Shown piece after piece: positions 27,307-35,591 of a DNA stretch of 42,977 nt. The stretch is from positions 1 through 42,977 of the forward strand of contig JAJZGY010000015.1 in NCBI GenBank assembly GCA_021804785.1, given 5' to 3'. Numbering within the stretch: the stretch's first letter is position 1; each line of letters begins with the position of its first letter. Source of the stretch: Pseudomonadota bacterium (GTDB lineage Bacteria > Pseudomonadota > Alphaproteobacteria > Micropepsales > Micropepsaceae). The notes beneath the pieces are model-generated. The model saw only the letters and a list, made by a program, of their open reading frames with translations. It did no database searches and had not been told where the DNA came from. The position numbers and the translations under genes were made by a program.

Positions 27307-30300
27307 ATGATGAGCGATCTGACAAACCGCATCTGGGACATGAAGTACCGCCTCAAGGCCGCTGATGGCACGCCCGTCGACGCGACCCCAGCGCAGAGCC
27401 TGGCGCGTGTGGCTTGGGCAGCCGCCCAGGCCGAGCGGCCCGCTCGGCGCGCGCACTGGGCGGGCCGTTTTGCCGAGGCCCTCGCCAACCATCGCTTCCT
27501 GCCCGCCGGCCGCATCCTCGCTGGTGCCGGAACCGGGCGCCAGGTGACGTTGTTCAACTGCTTCGTGATGGGACGCATCGACGACGACATGGGCGCGATC
27601 TTCAGCCATCTGCGCGAGGCCGCGCTAACCATGCAGCAAGGTGGCGGGATCGGCTATGATTTTTCGACGCTAAGACCCAAGGGTGCGCCCGTGCGCGGCG
27701 TCGGGGCCGATGCCTCTGGTCCGGTGTCGTTCATGGAGGTGTGGGACGCGATGTGCCGCACCATCATGAGTGCCGGGTCACGACGCGGAGCGATGATGGC
27801 GACCCTCGCCTGCAATCACCCGGACATCGAGGATTTCATCGCGGCCAAGCGTGAGCCAGGCCGGCTTGCGATGTTCAATCTTTCGGTTTTGGTCAGCGAT
27901 GCCTTTCTTGAGGCGGTCAAAGCTGATCGGGAGTGGCCTCTCGAATTCGCCGGACGCGTCTACAAAACCCTGCGCGCACGCGAGCTTTGGGACCGCATCA
28001 TGCGCGCCACCTATGACTATGCCGAGCCCGGCGTGATCTTCATCGATCGCATCAATGCGCTGAACAATCTCGCCTATTGCGAGAGCATCCATGCCACCAA
28101 TCCCTGTCTGACGGCCGACAGTTGGATTCATACGAGCGATGGTCCACGCCAAATTGGTGAACTGTCGGGTGTGCCGTTCAAGGCTGTTGCCAACGGTGCG
28201 GTATGGCCCTGCGATGGGCGTGGCTTTTTTTCCCGCGGTACAAAGCCGGTCTATCGCCTGACGACGCGCGAAGGCTATCAGCTGCGCCTTACCGCCGATC
28301 ACCGCCTGCGCAAGGTGACTGCGCGCAATCCCTGGTCCGTCAGCTGGCAGTGGCAGGCGGCGGGATCACTCAGCCCAGGCGATGAAATCCTGCTGCAGGA
28401 CCACCGGAACTGCCCGCAGTGGGGCGACGGGGACGAAGAAGACCATGCCGAAGGCTATCTCATTGGTCTGTTGCATGGCGATGGCGATTGCGCCGCCGAC
28501 TCCTTGGGTCTCAGCGTCTGCGCGCAGCGTCAAAGAATGCCGGCTACAACTTCAATCCCAGCCGTTCCGCAACTGCTGCTGGCCGCGCAAGCCGCCGCGC
28601 GCACGCTTGACGGGGGCATTGGCAGCCACGCGTTGCGCTTCGATGCCCAACGCGGGCGATGGCATCTTGGCATTGCTGGTTTCGAGGAGTTTGCCCGCAA
28701 GCATGATTTGATGCTTCCCACGCGCACCATCTCTGCGGCACTGGAGCGCCGCTCGCAGCGCTTCTATTGCGGATTTCTGCGTGGCCTGTTCGATGCCTCC
28801 GCGCATTTGGAAACTGCTCTGCGGCAAGGCCCGCGCCTCAGTCTTTGGGATGAGACGCCAGAGAAGCTGCGCGCGGTACAGCGCATGCTGCTGCGTCTGG
28901 GAGTGGTGGCGTCGCTGTCATCGCGGCGTGACGGCATCAGGCGGATGCCTGCCGCGTTTGGATACGAGCTTGCACTCACCGGCGCCAATCTGGCGAGATT
29001 TGCTGCCAGCATCGGCCTCAGTGCGCGCGACAGCGCGCTGAAACTGAAGGCCGCGCTGGCACAGCCTGCGGTTTCGCTCTCCGTTGAGCCTTTCACTGCG
29101 ACCGTTGCGCAGCTGGAAGCGCAAGGCGAAGAAGCCGTGTTTGATGCGGCGATACCGGGGCTCAACGCCTTCGATGCCAATGGCTTCTGGGCGCATAATT
29201 GCGGCGAACAACCGCTGCCGGCCTATGGGGCCTGTCTTTTGGGCTCGATCAATCTGGCGCAGCTGGTCAGCAATCCGTTCAGCGATGATGCGCGCCTCGA
29301 TGTAGCGGAGCTGGCGGCGTTGACCCGCACGGCGGTGCGTTTCCTCGACAATGTGATCGATATCTCGCGTTTTCCCTTGCCGGCGCAACAGGCAGAAGCT
29401 GCTGCCAAACGCCGTATTGGCCTTGGCATTACCGGTCTTGCCGATGCGCTGATCTTTTGTCGGCTGACTTATGGCGAGGACGAGAGCCTTACGCAAATCG
29501 CGCACTGGCTTCAGGTCATGCGCGATGCCGCCTATGATGCCTCGGCCGAGCTTGCTGCCGAAAAGGGAGCGTTTGCACTATTTGATCGCGAGGCCATGCT
29601 GAGCCGACCCACTATCGCTGCACTGCCCGAGGCCATCCGCGACAAGATTGCCCGCCGTGGATTGCGCAATGGCCTTCTGACCTCGATCGCACCCACCGGC
29701 ACTATTTCGCTGTTCGCCGGCAACGTCTCCAGTGGTATCGAGCCGGTCTTTGCCTATTCCTATACCCGCAAAGTTCTTTTGGCCGACGGCACTCGCAGCG
29801 AGGAGGTGGTCAGCGATTACGCCTACCGTCTTTTCCGCTCCCGCTTTGGCGAGGATGCTGTTCTTCCGGATTATTTCGTCAATGCGCAAAATCTGGCACC
29901 TGAAGCCCATCTGCAGGTGCAGGCGGTAGCCCAGAGATACATCGACTCTTCCATTTCCAAAACCATCAACGTCCCTGAGAACATCGATTTTGCTGCGTTC
30001 AAGGACATTTATCTGCGCGCCTATGCGCTTGGCTGCAAGGGCTGTACCACCTATCGGCCCAATGCGGTAACCGGCTCGGTGCTGAGTGTCTCGTCACCGC
30101 CGGTCAGCACCGATGTTGCGGGCACACTTTTGCCGTCCGTGCTTGCCACGCGGGAGGACGCCCAGGGCGCGGTTGTCTACATGACAAGACCGCTTGACCG
30201 CCCCGAACTCCTGGCGGGGCAGACCTACAAGATCCGTTGGCAGGATTCGGATCATGCCTTCTACATCACCATCAACGATATCCTTCAGGATCATCGTCGC

Positions 30301-30702
30301 CGCCCGTTCGAGATTTTCATCAATTCGAAGAACATGGAGGCCTATGCCTGGACCTTGGCATTGACGCGGATGATCTCGGCAGTATTTCGCAGGGGTGGCG
30401 ACGTCAGTTTTGTGGTTGATGAGCTGAAGGCGGTGTTTGATCCACGCGGTGGCCAGTGGAGCCAGGGCCGTTATGTGCCCTCGCTGTTGGCTGCAATCGG
30501 CGATGTGATTGAACGCCATCTGGTCGATATCGGTTTTATGGCGGCCCGCCGGCATGCCGACGATGCGGTTGATGCCACCGCCGTGGCCATCGCGGCCGAA
30601 GGCGCACCGGCGCGGTTTTGCCCGCGCTGCTCAAGTCCGGGCTTCATCCGGCTCGAAGGTTGCGACAGCTGCCTGGCCTGCGGATATTCGCGGTGTGGCT
30701 AA
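27307..30702 (+). CDS. nrdJ: class II (B12-dependent) ribonucleotide reductase interrupted by an intein
   Basis: 1131 codons: N-extein 1-266, intein 267-631, C-extein 632-1131, giving a mature enzyme of ~766 residues. It reduces ribonucleotides to deoxyribonucleotides using adenosylcobalamin, so no NrdB partner is needed, and none is nearby. Seen: RFLPAGRIL, Cys85 in LFNCFVM (partner of the redox pair), TLACNHPDIEDFI, the radical-site loop NP-CGEQPL split by the intein, GSINLAQL, GCKGCTTYRPN, and a C-terminal zinc-ribbon-like tail CPRC...CLACGYSRCG. No cobalamin riboswitch is visible upstream; a LexA box is. Two ATGs in a row (27307, 27310) are both possible starts, with no strong ribosome site. 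Confidence 0.95.
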   Translation: MMSDLTNRIWDMKYRLKAADGTPVDATPAQSLARVAWAAAQAERPARRAHWAGRFAEALANHRFLPAGRILAGAGTGRQVTLFNCFVMGRIDDDMGAIFSHLREAALTMQQGGGIGYDFSTLRPKGAPVRGVGADASGPVSFMEVWDAMCRTIMSAGSRRGAMMATLACNHPDIEDFIAAKREPGRLAMFNLSVLVSDAFLEAVKADREWPLEFAGRVYKTLRARELWDRIMRATYDYAEPGVIFIDRINALNNLAYCESIHATNPCLTADSWIHTSDGPRQIGELSGVPFKAVANGAVWPCDGRGFFSRGTKPVYRLTTREGYQLRLTADHRLRKVTARNPWSVSWQWQAAGSLSPGDEILLQDHRNCPQWGDGDEEDHAEGYLIGLLHGDGDCAADSLGLSVCAQRQRMPATTSIPAVPQLLLAAQAAARTLDGGIGSHALRFDAQRGRWHLGIAGFEEFARKHDLMLPTRTISAALERRSQRFYCGFLRGLFDASAHLETALRQGPRLSLWDETPEKLRAVQRMLLRLGVVASLSSRRDGIRRMPAAFGYELALTGANLARFAASIGLSARDSALKLKAALAQPAVSLSVEPFTATVAQLEAQGEEAVFDAAIPGLNAFDANGFWAHNCGEQPLPAYGACLLGSINLAQLVSNPFSDDARLDVAELAALTRTAVRFLDNVIDISRFPLPAQQAEAAAKRRIGLGITGLADALIFCRLTYGEDESLTQIAHWLQVMRDAAYDASAELAAEKGAFALFDREAMLSRPTIAALPEAIRDKIARRGLRNGLLTSIAPTGTISLFAGNVSSGIEPVFAYSYTRKVLLADGTRSEEVVSDYAYRLFRSRFGEDAVLPDYFVNAQNLAPEAHLQVQAVAQRYIDSSISKTINVPENIDFAAFKDIYLRAYALGCKGCTTYRPNAVTGSVLSVSSPPVSTDVAGTLLPSVLATREDAQGAVVYMTRPLDRPELLAGQTYKIRWQDSDHAFYITINDILQDHRRRPFEIFINSKNMEAYAWTLALTRMISAVFRRGGDVSFVVDELKAVFDPRGGQWSQGRYVPSLLAAIGDVIERHLVDIGFMAARRHADDAVDATAVAIAAEGAPARFCPRCSSPGFIRLEGCDSCLACGYSRCG
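28105..29199 (+). mobile_element. intein with degenerate LAGLIDADG endonuclease, inserted in nrdJ
   Basis: 365 residues. It starts at Cys267 (CLTADSWI) right after extein NP and ends at His630-Asn631 (FWAHN), followed by extein Cys632. These are the nucleophiles and branch-cleavage residues needed for class 1 splicing. Block B is TADH (329-332) with the conserved Thr and His. The central domain has two LAGLIDADG-like helices ~106 residues apart: LIGLLHGDG (385-393) with its catalytic Asp392, and LRGLFDASA (491-499), where Ser498 replaces the second catalytic acid. Splicing should work; homing probably does not. The insertion point is the catalytic cysteine, a typical conserved target. Confidence 0.9.
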
Positions 30703-31128
30703 GCGGGCGCAGCGTATTTGCGGATGTGTCGCCGTCGTTCTCGGGCTGAAGCCTGGGGGGGCTGGGGGAGCCGACACTCCCCTCAAGTCCGCACGTGATC
30801 GTGGAGCAGGTGAGCCCGTTTCAATGCGTTGGAGCGGCAAGCAGAAGCGCGGTTGCGTCGCGCGAAACTGCACCGGGCCGATTTCGGGCAGGCACAGGGG
30901 AGGACGATCCGGCATTGCGCGGCTTGACCGAGGCGGAAGATTGTTGGCACTTCACGGCGACCGTCCTATGGTCGGGGCAGGGTGAAGTTGCACCCAAATG
31001 GTGCCCACCGTCCTTGTCGGTCCCTTCAGAAGGGCGACGTGAGCCGGCAAGACTTACACCTTGATGTCGTCCAGCGATGTCGTCCAGCATGCCTGCGTCC
31101 ACGAGCAAAAGACCGGCCAGATCTAGAA
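30703..31128. other. intergenic stretch without a gene
   Basis: About 425 bases. GGGGAG at 30765-30770 pairs with CTCCCC at 30777-30782 around six bases and could be a weak nrdJ terminator, though no T-run follows. A perfect 13-bp tandem duplication lies near the right end. Open frames on both strands lack ribosome sites and protein character. Confidence 0.5.
31063..31088. repeat. 13-bp perfect tandem duplication
   Basis: GATGTCGTCCAGC occurs at 31063-31075 and again at 31076-31088, directly adjoining. It lies 40 bases before the DUF2125 gene start, in the likely promoter or leader region. Confidence 0.9.
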
Positions 31129-32106
31129 ATGCGCTATTCCCATCGGTTTTTCCTTTACGCGCCCGTTGCTGCACTCCTGCTGCTTGGGCTCGCCGCATCG
31201 CTCCATTGGCTTACCGCCTATCAGCGCTTCACCACTGCGCTGGCACGGCTGAACGGCCATGAGGTACTTCCTGGTGTCCGCCTGTCGTATACCGCGGCAG
31301 AAACTGGCGGCTTTCCGTTTCGTCTGGACGCAGTGCTCAAGGATGTGCGTGTTCAGGTGCAAACCAGCCATGGCCCAGTGAGCTGGACGAGCCGGCATTT
31401 TGCGCTGCATAGCCTCGACTATGGGGATATGCACATCCTCATGGAGGCGGCCGGGCTCCAGCGTCTCAGCTGGTATGACCCTCGTGGAACACGCCATCAG
31501 CTTGGTTTTACCCCAGGACTATTGCGGGCGAGCGTGCTCGGGGATCACGGCGTGGTGCGGCGCATCGACATCGAACTTTATGATGCCCGCACGCGTCTGT
31601 TTCGCGTGCTGCATGCCGAATTTCATCTGCGCAAGGATCCCCACCGCAACGCGCTCGATCTTGTGGTTATGGCGGACCGGCTGAGGATTGACACCAAGAG
31701 TGGAGCCACACCCGCCGATCACATCACCAAGCTGCGTCTTGCGGGACGGGTCACACCGGCTAGCAGCTGGCACGGCCTATTGGCGGGGCAGGCGGGCTGG
31801 AGCCAGGCCACAGCCGCCTTCCGGGCGGCGTCCGGTCACCTTGATCTTGCCCATCTCAGTCTGGCGTGGCGCTCGGCCGAGGCGAAGGGCAATGGAGTGC
31901 TTAGCTTGGACGGTGCCGCACGACCTCAAGGTATCCTGGAGCTCTCGGTTGATGGCGAGCCGGTCGCTCACGGCAGCTCCAAGGGGCTGCTTTCCGCAGT
32001 GCTGGCCGCAGCCTCAAGGGCCCATCCAGGAGTTCGCATTGCTTTCAAGGACGGGGTTTCCTATCTCAACACCAGCCCGGTCGGTCTGGTCGCCCCGCTG
32101 TTCTGA
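31129..32106 (+). CDS. DUF2125 family protein
   Basis: 325 residues from the ATG at 31129; the frame is open for a further 147 bases upstream but MRYSHRFFLYAPVAALLLLG makes a natural signal anchor (~7-25). The rest is a predicted beta-rich extracytoplasmic domain with YTAAETGGFPFRLDAVL, the DUF2125 hallmark, and repeated strand patterns reminiscent of AsmA-like envelope proteins. Function is not known. No strong ribosome site is seen. It is followed 88 bases later by a small coiled-coil gene on the same strand. Confidence 0.82.
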   Translation: MRYSHRFFLYAPVAALLLLGLAASLHWLTAYQRFTTALARLNGHEVLPGVRLSYTAAETGGFPFRLDAVLKDVRVQVQTSHGPVSWTSRHFALHSLDYGDMHILMEAAGLQRLSWYDPRGTRHQLGFTPGLLRASVLGDHGVVRRIDIELYDARTRLFRVLHAEFHLRKDPHRNALDLVVMADRLRIDTKSGATPADHITKLRLAGRVTPASSWHGLLAGQAGWSQATAAFRAASGHLDLAHLSLAWRSAEAKGNGVLSLDGAARPQGILELSVDGEPVAHGSSKGLLSAVLAAASRAHPGVRIAFKDGVSYLNTSPVGLVAPLF

Positions 32107-32194
32107 CGGCGTCTTTCACACTAACGCGATTTCATGGATTGGACGGGGCGCCTTCGGCTAGGTTCAGCGCGAAACGATCCTTCGGGAGATCATC

Positions 32195-32596
32195 ATGGAT
32201 TATCAGTCCGCGGAAAATCAGGTGGTGCAGCTGCATCAGCAGGCCGATCAGGTGGCGACGGCAGTAGGCAATCTCGCCAGCAAGCTGCAAAATGCGATCA
32301 GCGATGCCCAGCTCGCACGGGAGCTCACCCTCGATCTAAAGGAAGCAGCCCTCGCGATCCAGACGCAGAACCAGCAAACCCAGATGTTGCTCGAGCAGAT
32401 GGCTCAGTACATCCATACACTCGAAAGCCAGCTTGGGGCTCAGCCGCAGTCATCTTTCCAGCCGCGCGGCTGGGCGCAGCAATCCTATGGTACCTCGGGC
32501 GGAGGGTTCATGGGCAGTCTTGTCTCTGGGCTTGGGCTCGGCGCGGGATTCGGACTTGCCAACGATATCGTCGGCGGCATCTTCAATGCGTTCTGA
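32195..32596 (+). CDS. unrecognised coiled-coil protein with glycine-rich hydrophobic tail
   Basis: 133 residues, with GGGAG six bases before the ATG. Residues ~1-85 are a glutamine-rich amphipathic helix with heptad character (for example DQVATAVGNLASKL and QTQMLLEQMAQYIHTLE). A short linker leads to a glycine-rich hydrophobic end, FMGSLVSGLGLGAGFGLA. No signal peptide. I do not recognise the family; the layout recalls small self-assembling or membrane-associating proteins. It is convergent with the flagellar cluster, six bases from the FlgN-like stop, but nothing shows that it is flagellar. Confidence 0.7.
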   Translation: MDYQSAENQVVQLHQQADQVATAVGNLASKLQNAISDAQLARELTLDLKEAALAIQTQNQQTQMLLEQMAQYIHTLESQLGAQPQSSFQPRGWAQQSYGTSGGGFMGSLVSGLGLGAGFGLANDIVGGIFNAF

Positions 32597-32602
32597 GCAG
32601 AT

Positions 32603-33046
32603 CTAGATCACCGCGTTGTAGACGAGGGAGGCGCCCGGCGCCCGTGCCCGTGACGGGTTCGTCGCCGCAGAGTTTGGCGCGCCCAGAGCAGTGTAGGGCC
32701 GGGCGCGGGCGCGCCTTCGGTCGACTTCCTCGGCGACCGCCTTCACGAGGCCTTCGCTGGCACTCTTGACACAGAGCACCATGCGCCGGTGCCGGTTCAG
32801 TACGTCGCGCACGCGGCTGGTCGAGGTTTCAAGCTGCTGGCGTGCGGCTTCCGGCGCGCTTTCCAGCACCGTGCGACTCAATCCCTGGGCTTCGCGTCCA
32901 TAGGCCGCGATCAACTCCTGATTTTGCGGGACCAGTGAGGCCATGGCCTGTGGACGGCCGGTCTGCAGCGCGGTGATATCGGCCTCAAAGATCGCAACCA
33001 GCTGTTCTGCCAGCGCCATGACGGTTGTAAGACGAGGATCCTTCAT
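32603..33046 (-). CDS. FlgN/FlbY-like flagellar protein
   Basis: 147 residues, mostly helical (~5-110: VMALAEQLVAIFEADITALQ and following helices), with a basic, disordered tail. Size, helical content and position directly after flgI and the rod-binding gene match the FlgN-like chaperone known as FlbY in Caulobacter. FlgN chaperones the hook-filament junction proteins. The sequence itself is too variable to be sure. The start overlaps the rod-binding stop by four bases (ATGA), so it is translated with it and is the last gene of this unit. Confidence 0.65.
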   Translation of the reverse strand: MKDPRLTTVMALAEQLVAIFEADITALQTGRPQAMASLVPQNQELIAAYGREAQGLSRTVLESAPEAARQQLETSTSRVRDVLNRHRRMVLCVKSASEGLVKAVAEEVDRRRARARPYTALGAPNSAATNPSRARAPGASLVYNAVI

Positions 33047-33354
33047 GATGCGATCTCCTGATGGCTGAGCAGGGCGCGGGTGATTTCACTGGCAAGACCG
33101 AAGCCGCCGCGCTGGGCCATAGACTTGCCGAACTGATCGATCATCAGCGAGCGAAACATCGCTTCGCCCTGGCCTCCGCCGAACGGACCGCCGGTCGAAA
33201 GGCCCTTGAACATCGGGCTCAGCATCTGACTGATGAACTGGCCCTCGAAGGTCACAGCCGCCTTGTGCGCGGCGCGATAGTTGGTCGCCTGGGACGGCGC
33301 CACCACCTTCGGGTTGGCGACCAGTGACAAAGCCGCAGAGAAGCTCGGGTTCAT
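33043..33354 (-). CDS. rod-binding protein (FlgJ N-terminal domain only)
   Basis: 103 residues. AAHKAAVTFEGQFISQMLSPMF, GGGQGEAMFRSLMIDQFGKSMA and the final GGFGLASEITRAL are the FlgJ rod-binding pattern (FEGxFIxxML). The muramidase domain of enterobacterial FlgJ is absent, as is usual in Alphaproteobacteria, where the gene is also called cheL. It caps or stabilises the growing rod in the periplasm. The ATG shares one base with the flgI stop (TGATG), and the stop overlaps the next gene by four bases. Confidence 0.9.
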   Translation of the reverse strand: MNPSFSAALSLVANPKVVAPSQATNYRAAHKAAVTFEGQFISQMLSPMFKGLSTGGPFGGGQGEAMFRSLMIDQFGKSMAQRGGFGLASEITRALLSHQEIAS

Positions 33355-34496
33355 CAGCCGATGACCTTCAGATCGGCCTGCAGTGCGCCGGCTGCCTTGA
33401 TGGCCTGCAGGATGGAGATGATGTCGCGTGGTCCGACGCCCAGCGCGTTGAGGCCGTCAACCAGTTTCTGCAGCGAGACACCCTGATTAAGTACCACCAT
33501 CTTGTTGTCCTTGCCGGTGCTCACCTGTAGCTGGGTGCGCGGAACGACTTGTGTGGTGCCGGTCTTGGAGAACGGCGCTGGCTGGCTCACCTGCGGGGTC
33601 TCGGTGACGCGGATCGTCAGATTGCCCTGGGCAATGGCCACCGTGGAGATGCGCACATTGGCACCCATGACGATGACACCAGTTTTTTCGTCGACCACCA
33701 CCTTGGCGGACTGGTCGGGCGTGACACGCAGGTGATCGATATCATCGAGCATGCCGACCACGCCGTTGGGATAGTTCACCGGGATGGTCAGTTTCACGTT
33801 GGCCGGGTCCGTGGCCTGCGCCACCGGTTTGCCCATGAAACGGTCAATGGCTCGGGCAATGCGCACGGCGGTGGTGATGTCGGGATTGTGCAGAGACAGC
33901 TTGAGACTGTGCTCGTCATCGAGCTTGAAGCTCGTCTGCCGTTCGACAATGGCGCCGTTGGGAATCCGTCCGGCGGTGGGCACGTTCTGGGTGACGCTTC
34001 CTGCCTGACCGCGGGCCGTGAAGCCGCTGACCGTGACCGGTCCTTGGGCCACGGCATAGACGTTGCCATCCGCGCTATAGAGCGGGGTGACAAGGAGGGT
34101 GCCCCCCTGCAGCGACTTCGCGTCGCCCATGGCGCCCACCGAGATGTCGATGCGGGTTCCCTGTGAGGCAAAGGGCGGCAGATTGGCCGTGACCATGACC
34201 GCCGCCACATTCTTGGTCTGCATGATCTGGCCGCTGGTGTTGACCCCGAGCCGTTCCAGCATGGTTTGCAAGGATTGCTGGGTGAACGGCGCGTTGCGCA
34301 AAGAATCGCCGGTACCGTTGAGCCCGACCACGAGGCCATAACCGATCAGCATATTGTCGCGCACACCCTCGACGCTGACCAGATCCTTGATCCGGGAATA
34401 GGCAAGGGCCTCGACCGGTAAAACCGTCAGCAACGCGGCGAGGCCGGCTGCAAGACTGCGGCGAAGAAGGCGGGGTGGGGTCTTTGACAAGGGCAT
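33354..34496 (-). CDS. flgI: flagellar P-ring protein FlgI
   Basis: 380 residues from the ATG at 34496; two in-frame ATGs 36 and 72 bases upstream would push the signal peptide inward. Signal peptide ~1-32 (LAAGLAALLTVLPVEALA), mature start YSRIKDLVSVEGVRDNMLIG, then LVVGLNGTGDSLRNAPFTQQ, the classic FlgI opening. The C-terminus ALGVGPRDIISILQAIKAAG is also typical. The protein forms the periplasmic P ring around the rod. It is first in a three-gene unit with the rod-binding and FlgN-like genes. FlgH is not in the window. Confidence 0.96.
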   Translation of the reverse strand: MPLSKTPPRLLRRSLAAGLAALLTVLPVEALAYSRIKDLVSVEGVRDNMLIGYGLVVGLNGTGDSLRNAPFTQQSLQTMLERLGVNTSGQIMQTKNVAAVMVTANLPPFASQGTRIDISVGAMGDAKSLQGGTLLVTPLYSADGNVYAVAQGPVTVSGFTARGQAGSVTQNVPTAGRIPNGAIVERQTSFKLDDEHSLKLSLHNPDITTAVRIARAIDRFMGKPVAQATDPANVKLTIPVNYPNGVVGMLDDIDHLRVTPDQSAKVVVDEKTGVIVMGANVRISTVAIAQGNLTIRVTETPQVSQPAPFSKTGTTQVVPRTQLQVSTGKDNKMVVLNQGVSLQKLVDGLNALGVGPRDIISILQAIKAAGALQADLKVIG

Positions 34497-34823
34497 GCGC
34501 GCGTTCTGCTGATCAAGCTCCGTACCCCCCATGCCAGAAACGTGCCGCGCGAGGGGCACCCGGAACACGAGGAAATTGCTCGCTTTTTCGGCTCTCGGGC
34601 AGATCCGTCAGGCGCCGCCCGGCAAAATCTTCCTGGCCGGGCCTTGCCCACTGCCGGGCTGAAGGGCGTCACCATGGCCAGGACGGCTCCGTGCGGGCAG
34701 ACAGCGGCCAACAAGTACCCGTCCCCGTGTCCGCCACGGGGTGCTGACCGCGGCGTTGCGACGTGGACAGATCACGGCCCTTGCACCTATTTTGCGCCAC
34801 CGCCTCAAGGGAAGGATGTTTCG
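34497..34823. other. divergent flgI-gpmA intergenic region
   Basis: About 327 bases between the divergent flgI and gpmA starts. I searched for a sigma-54 promoter (TGGCAC-N5-TTGC) toward flgI and found none. One TGGC...TTGC match on the plus strand near 34633 has a spacing one base short. No hairpin or further gene is evident. Confidence 0.4.
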
Positions 34824-35585
34824 TTGCGACAGGATCATGATGCCCAGCTCGTTTTGCTGCGCCACGGCGAAAGCGAGTGGAACAAACTCAATCTCTTTAC
34901 CGGCTGGCGGGACGTCAATCTGACCGCACAGGGCGAGGAGGAGGCGCGCCGCGCCGGCCTGCTGCTGCGGGAGGCGGGCCTGCGCTTTGATGTGGCCTTC
35001 ACCTCGATGCAGACGCGGGCCATCCGTACGCTGTGGCTCGCCCTTGAACAGCTCGATCAGATGTGGATCCCCGAATTCAAGCACTGGCGCCTCAATGAGC
35101 GGCACTATGGGGCACTCACTGGACAGGACAAGAAGCGCGCGGTGGAGGAATTTGGCGCCGAGCAGGTGCATCTGTGGCGCCGCTCCTACGACGTGCCGCC
35201 GCCCAAGGTGGGGCTGCAGTCACCAGATTATCCGGGGTTGGATCCCCGTTATGCCCATATCAGCGCTGCGGAAATGCCCCGCGGAGAGTGCCTGAAGGAT
35301 GTCCTGGCGCGGGTACTGCCTTATTGGGACGATGTCATTGTACCCGAGCTTGTGGCCGGCCGACGGGTGCTCATCGCCGCCCACGGCAATTCGTTGCGGG
35401 CCTTGCTGAAACATCTGGAAGGCGTCAGCGATGAGGCCATTGCCGACGTCAATATTCCGACCGGCGTGCCTAAGCTCTATCATCTCGATGGAGATCTGCG
35501 TTGCGTGCGCACGCGCTATCTGGGCGATGAACAGGAGCTTGCGGCCAAGATTGCGGCCGTCAAGGCGCAGACAGCAAAGGGCTGA
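34824..35585 (+). CDS. gpmA: 2,3-bisphosphoglycerate-dependent phosphoglycerate mutase
   Basis: 253 residues from the TTG at 34824, which has GGAAGG eight bases upstream and yields the family's N-terminus; the frame runs on upstream without protein character. Catalytic His14 is in LLRHGESEWN, followed by TGWRDVNLT, ERHYGALTGQDK, and the second histidine in AAHGNSLRAL. The enzyme interconverts 3- and 2-phosphoglycerate in glycolysis and gluconeogenesis. The EnvC-like gene begins six bases after its stop, so it leads the run gpmA-EnvC-ctpA. Confidence 0.96.
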   Translation: MRQDHDAQLVLLRHGESEWNKLNLFTGWRDVNLTAQGEEEARRAGLLLREAGLRFDVAFTSMQTRAIRTLWLALEQLDQMWIPEFKHWRLNERHYGALTGQDKKRAVEEFGAEQVHLWRRSYDVPPPKVGLQSPDYPGLDPRYAHISAAEMPRGECLKDVLARVLPYWDDVIVPELVAGRRVLIAAHGNSLRALLKHLEGVSDEAIADVNIPTGVPKLYHLDGDLRCVRTRYLGDEQELAAKIAAVKAQTAKG

Positions 35586-35591
35586 CCAAGC

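Noticed and set aside
34633-34646. sigma-54-like promoter TGGC...TTGC in the flgI-gpmA gap
   Set aside because: The spacing between the GG and GC elements is one base short and it points toward gpmA rather than flgI.
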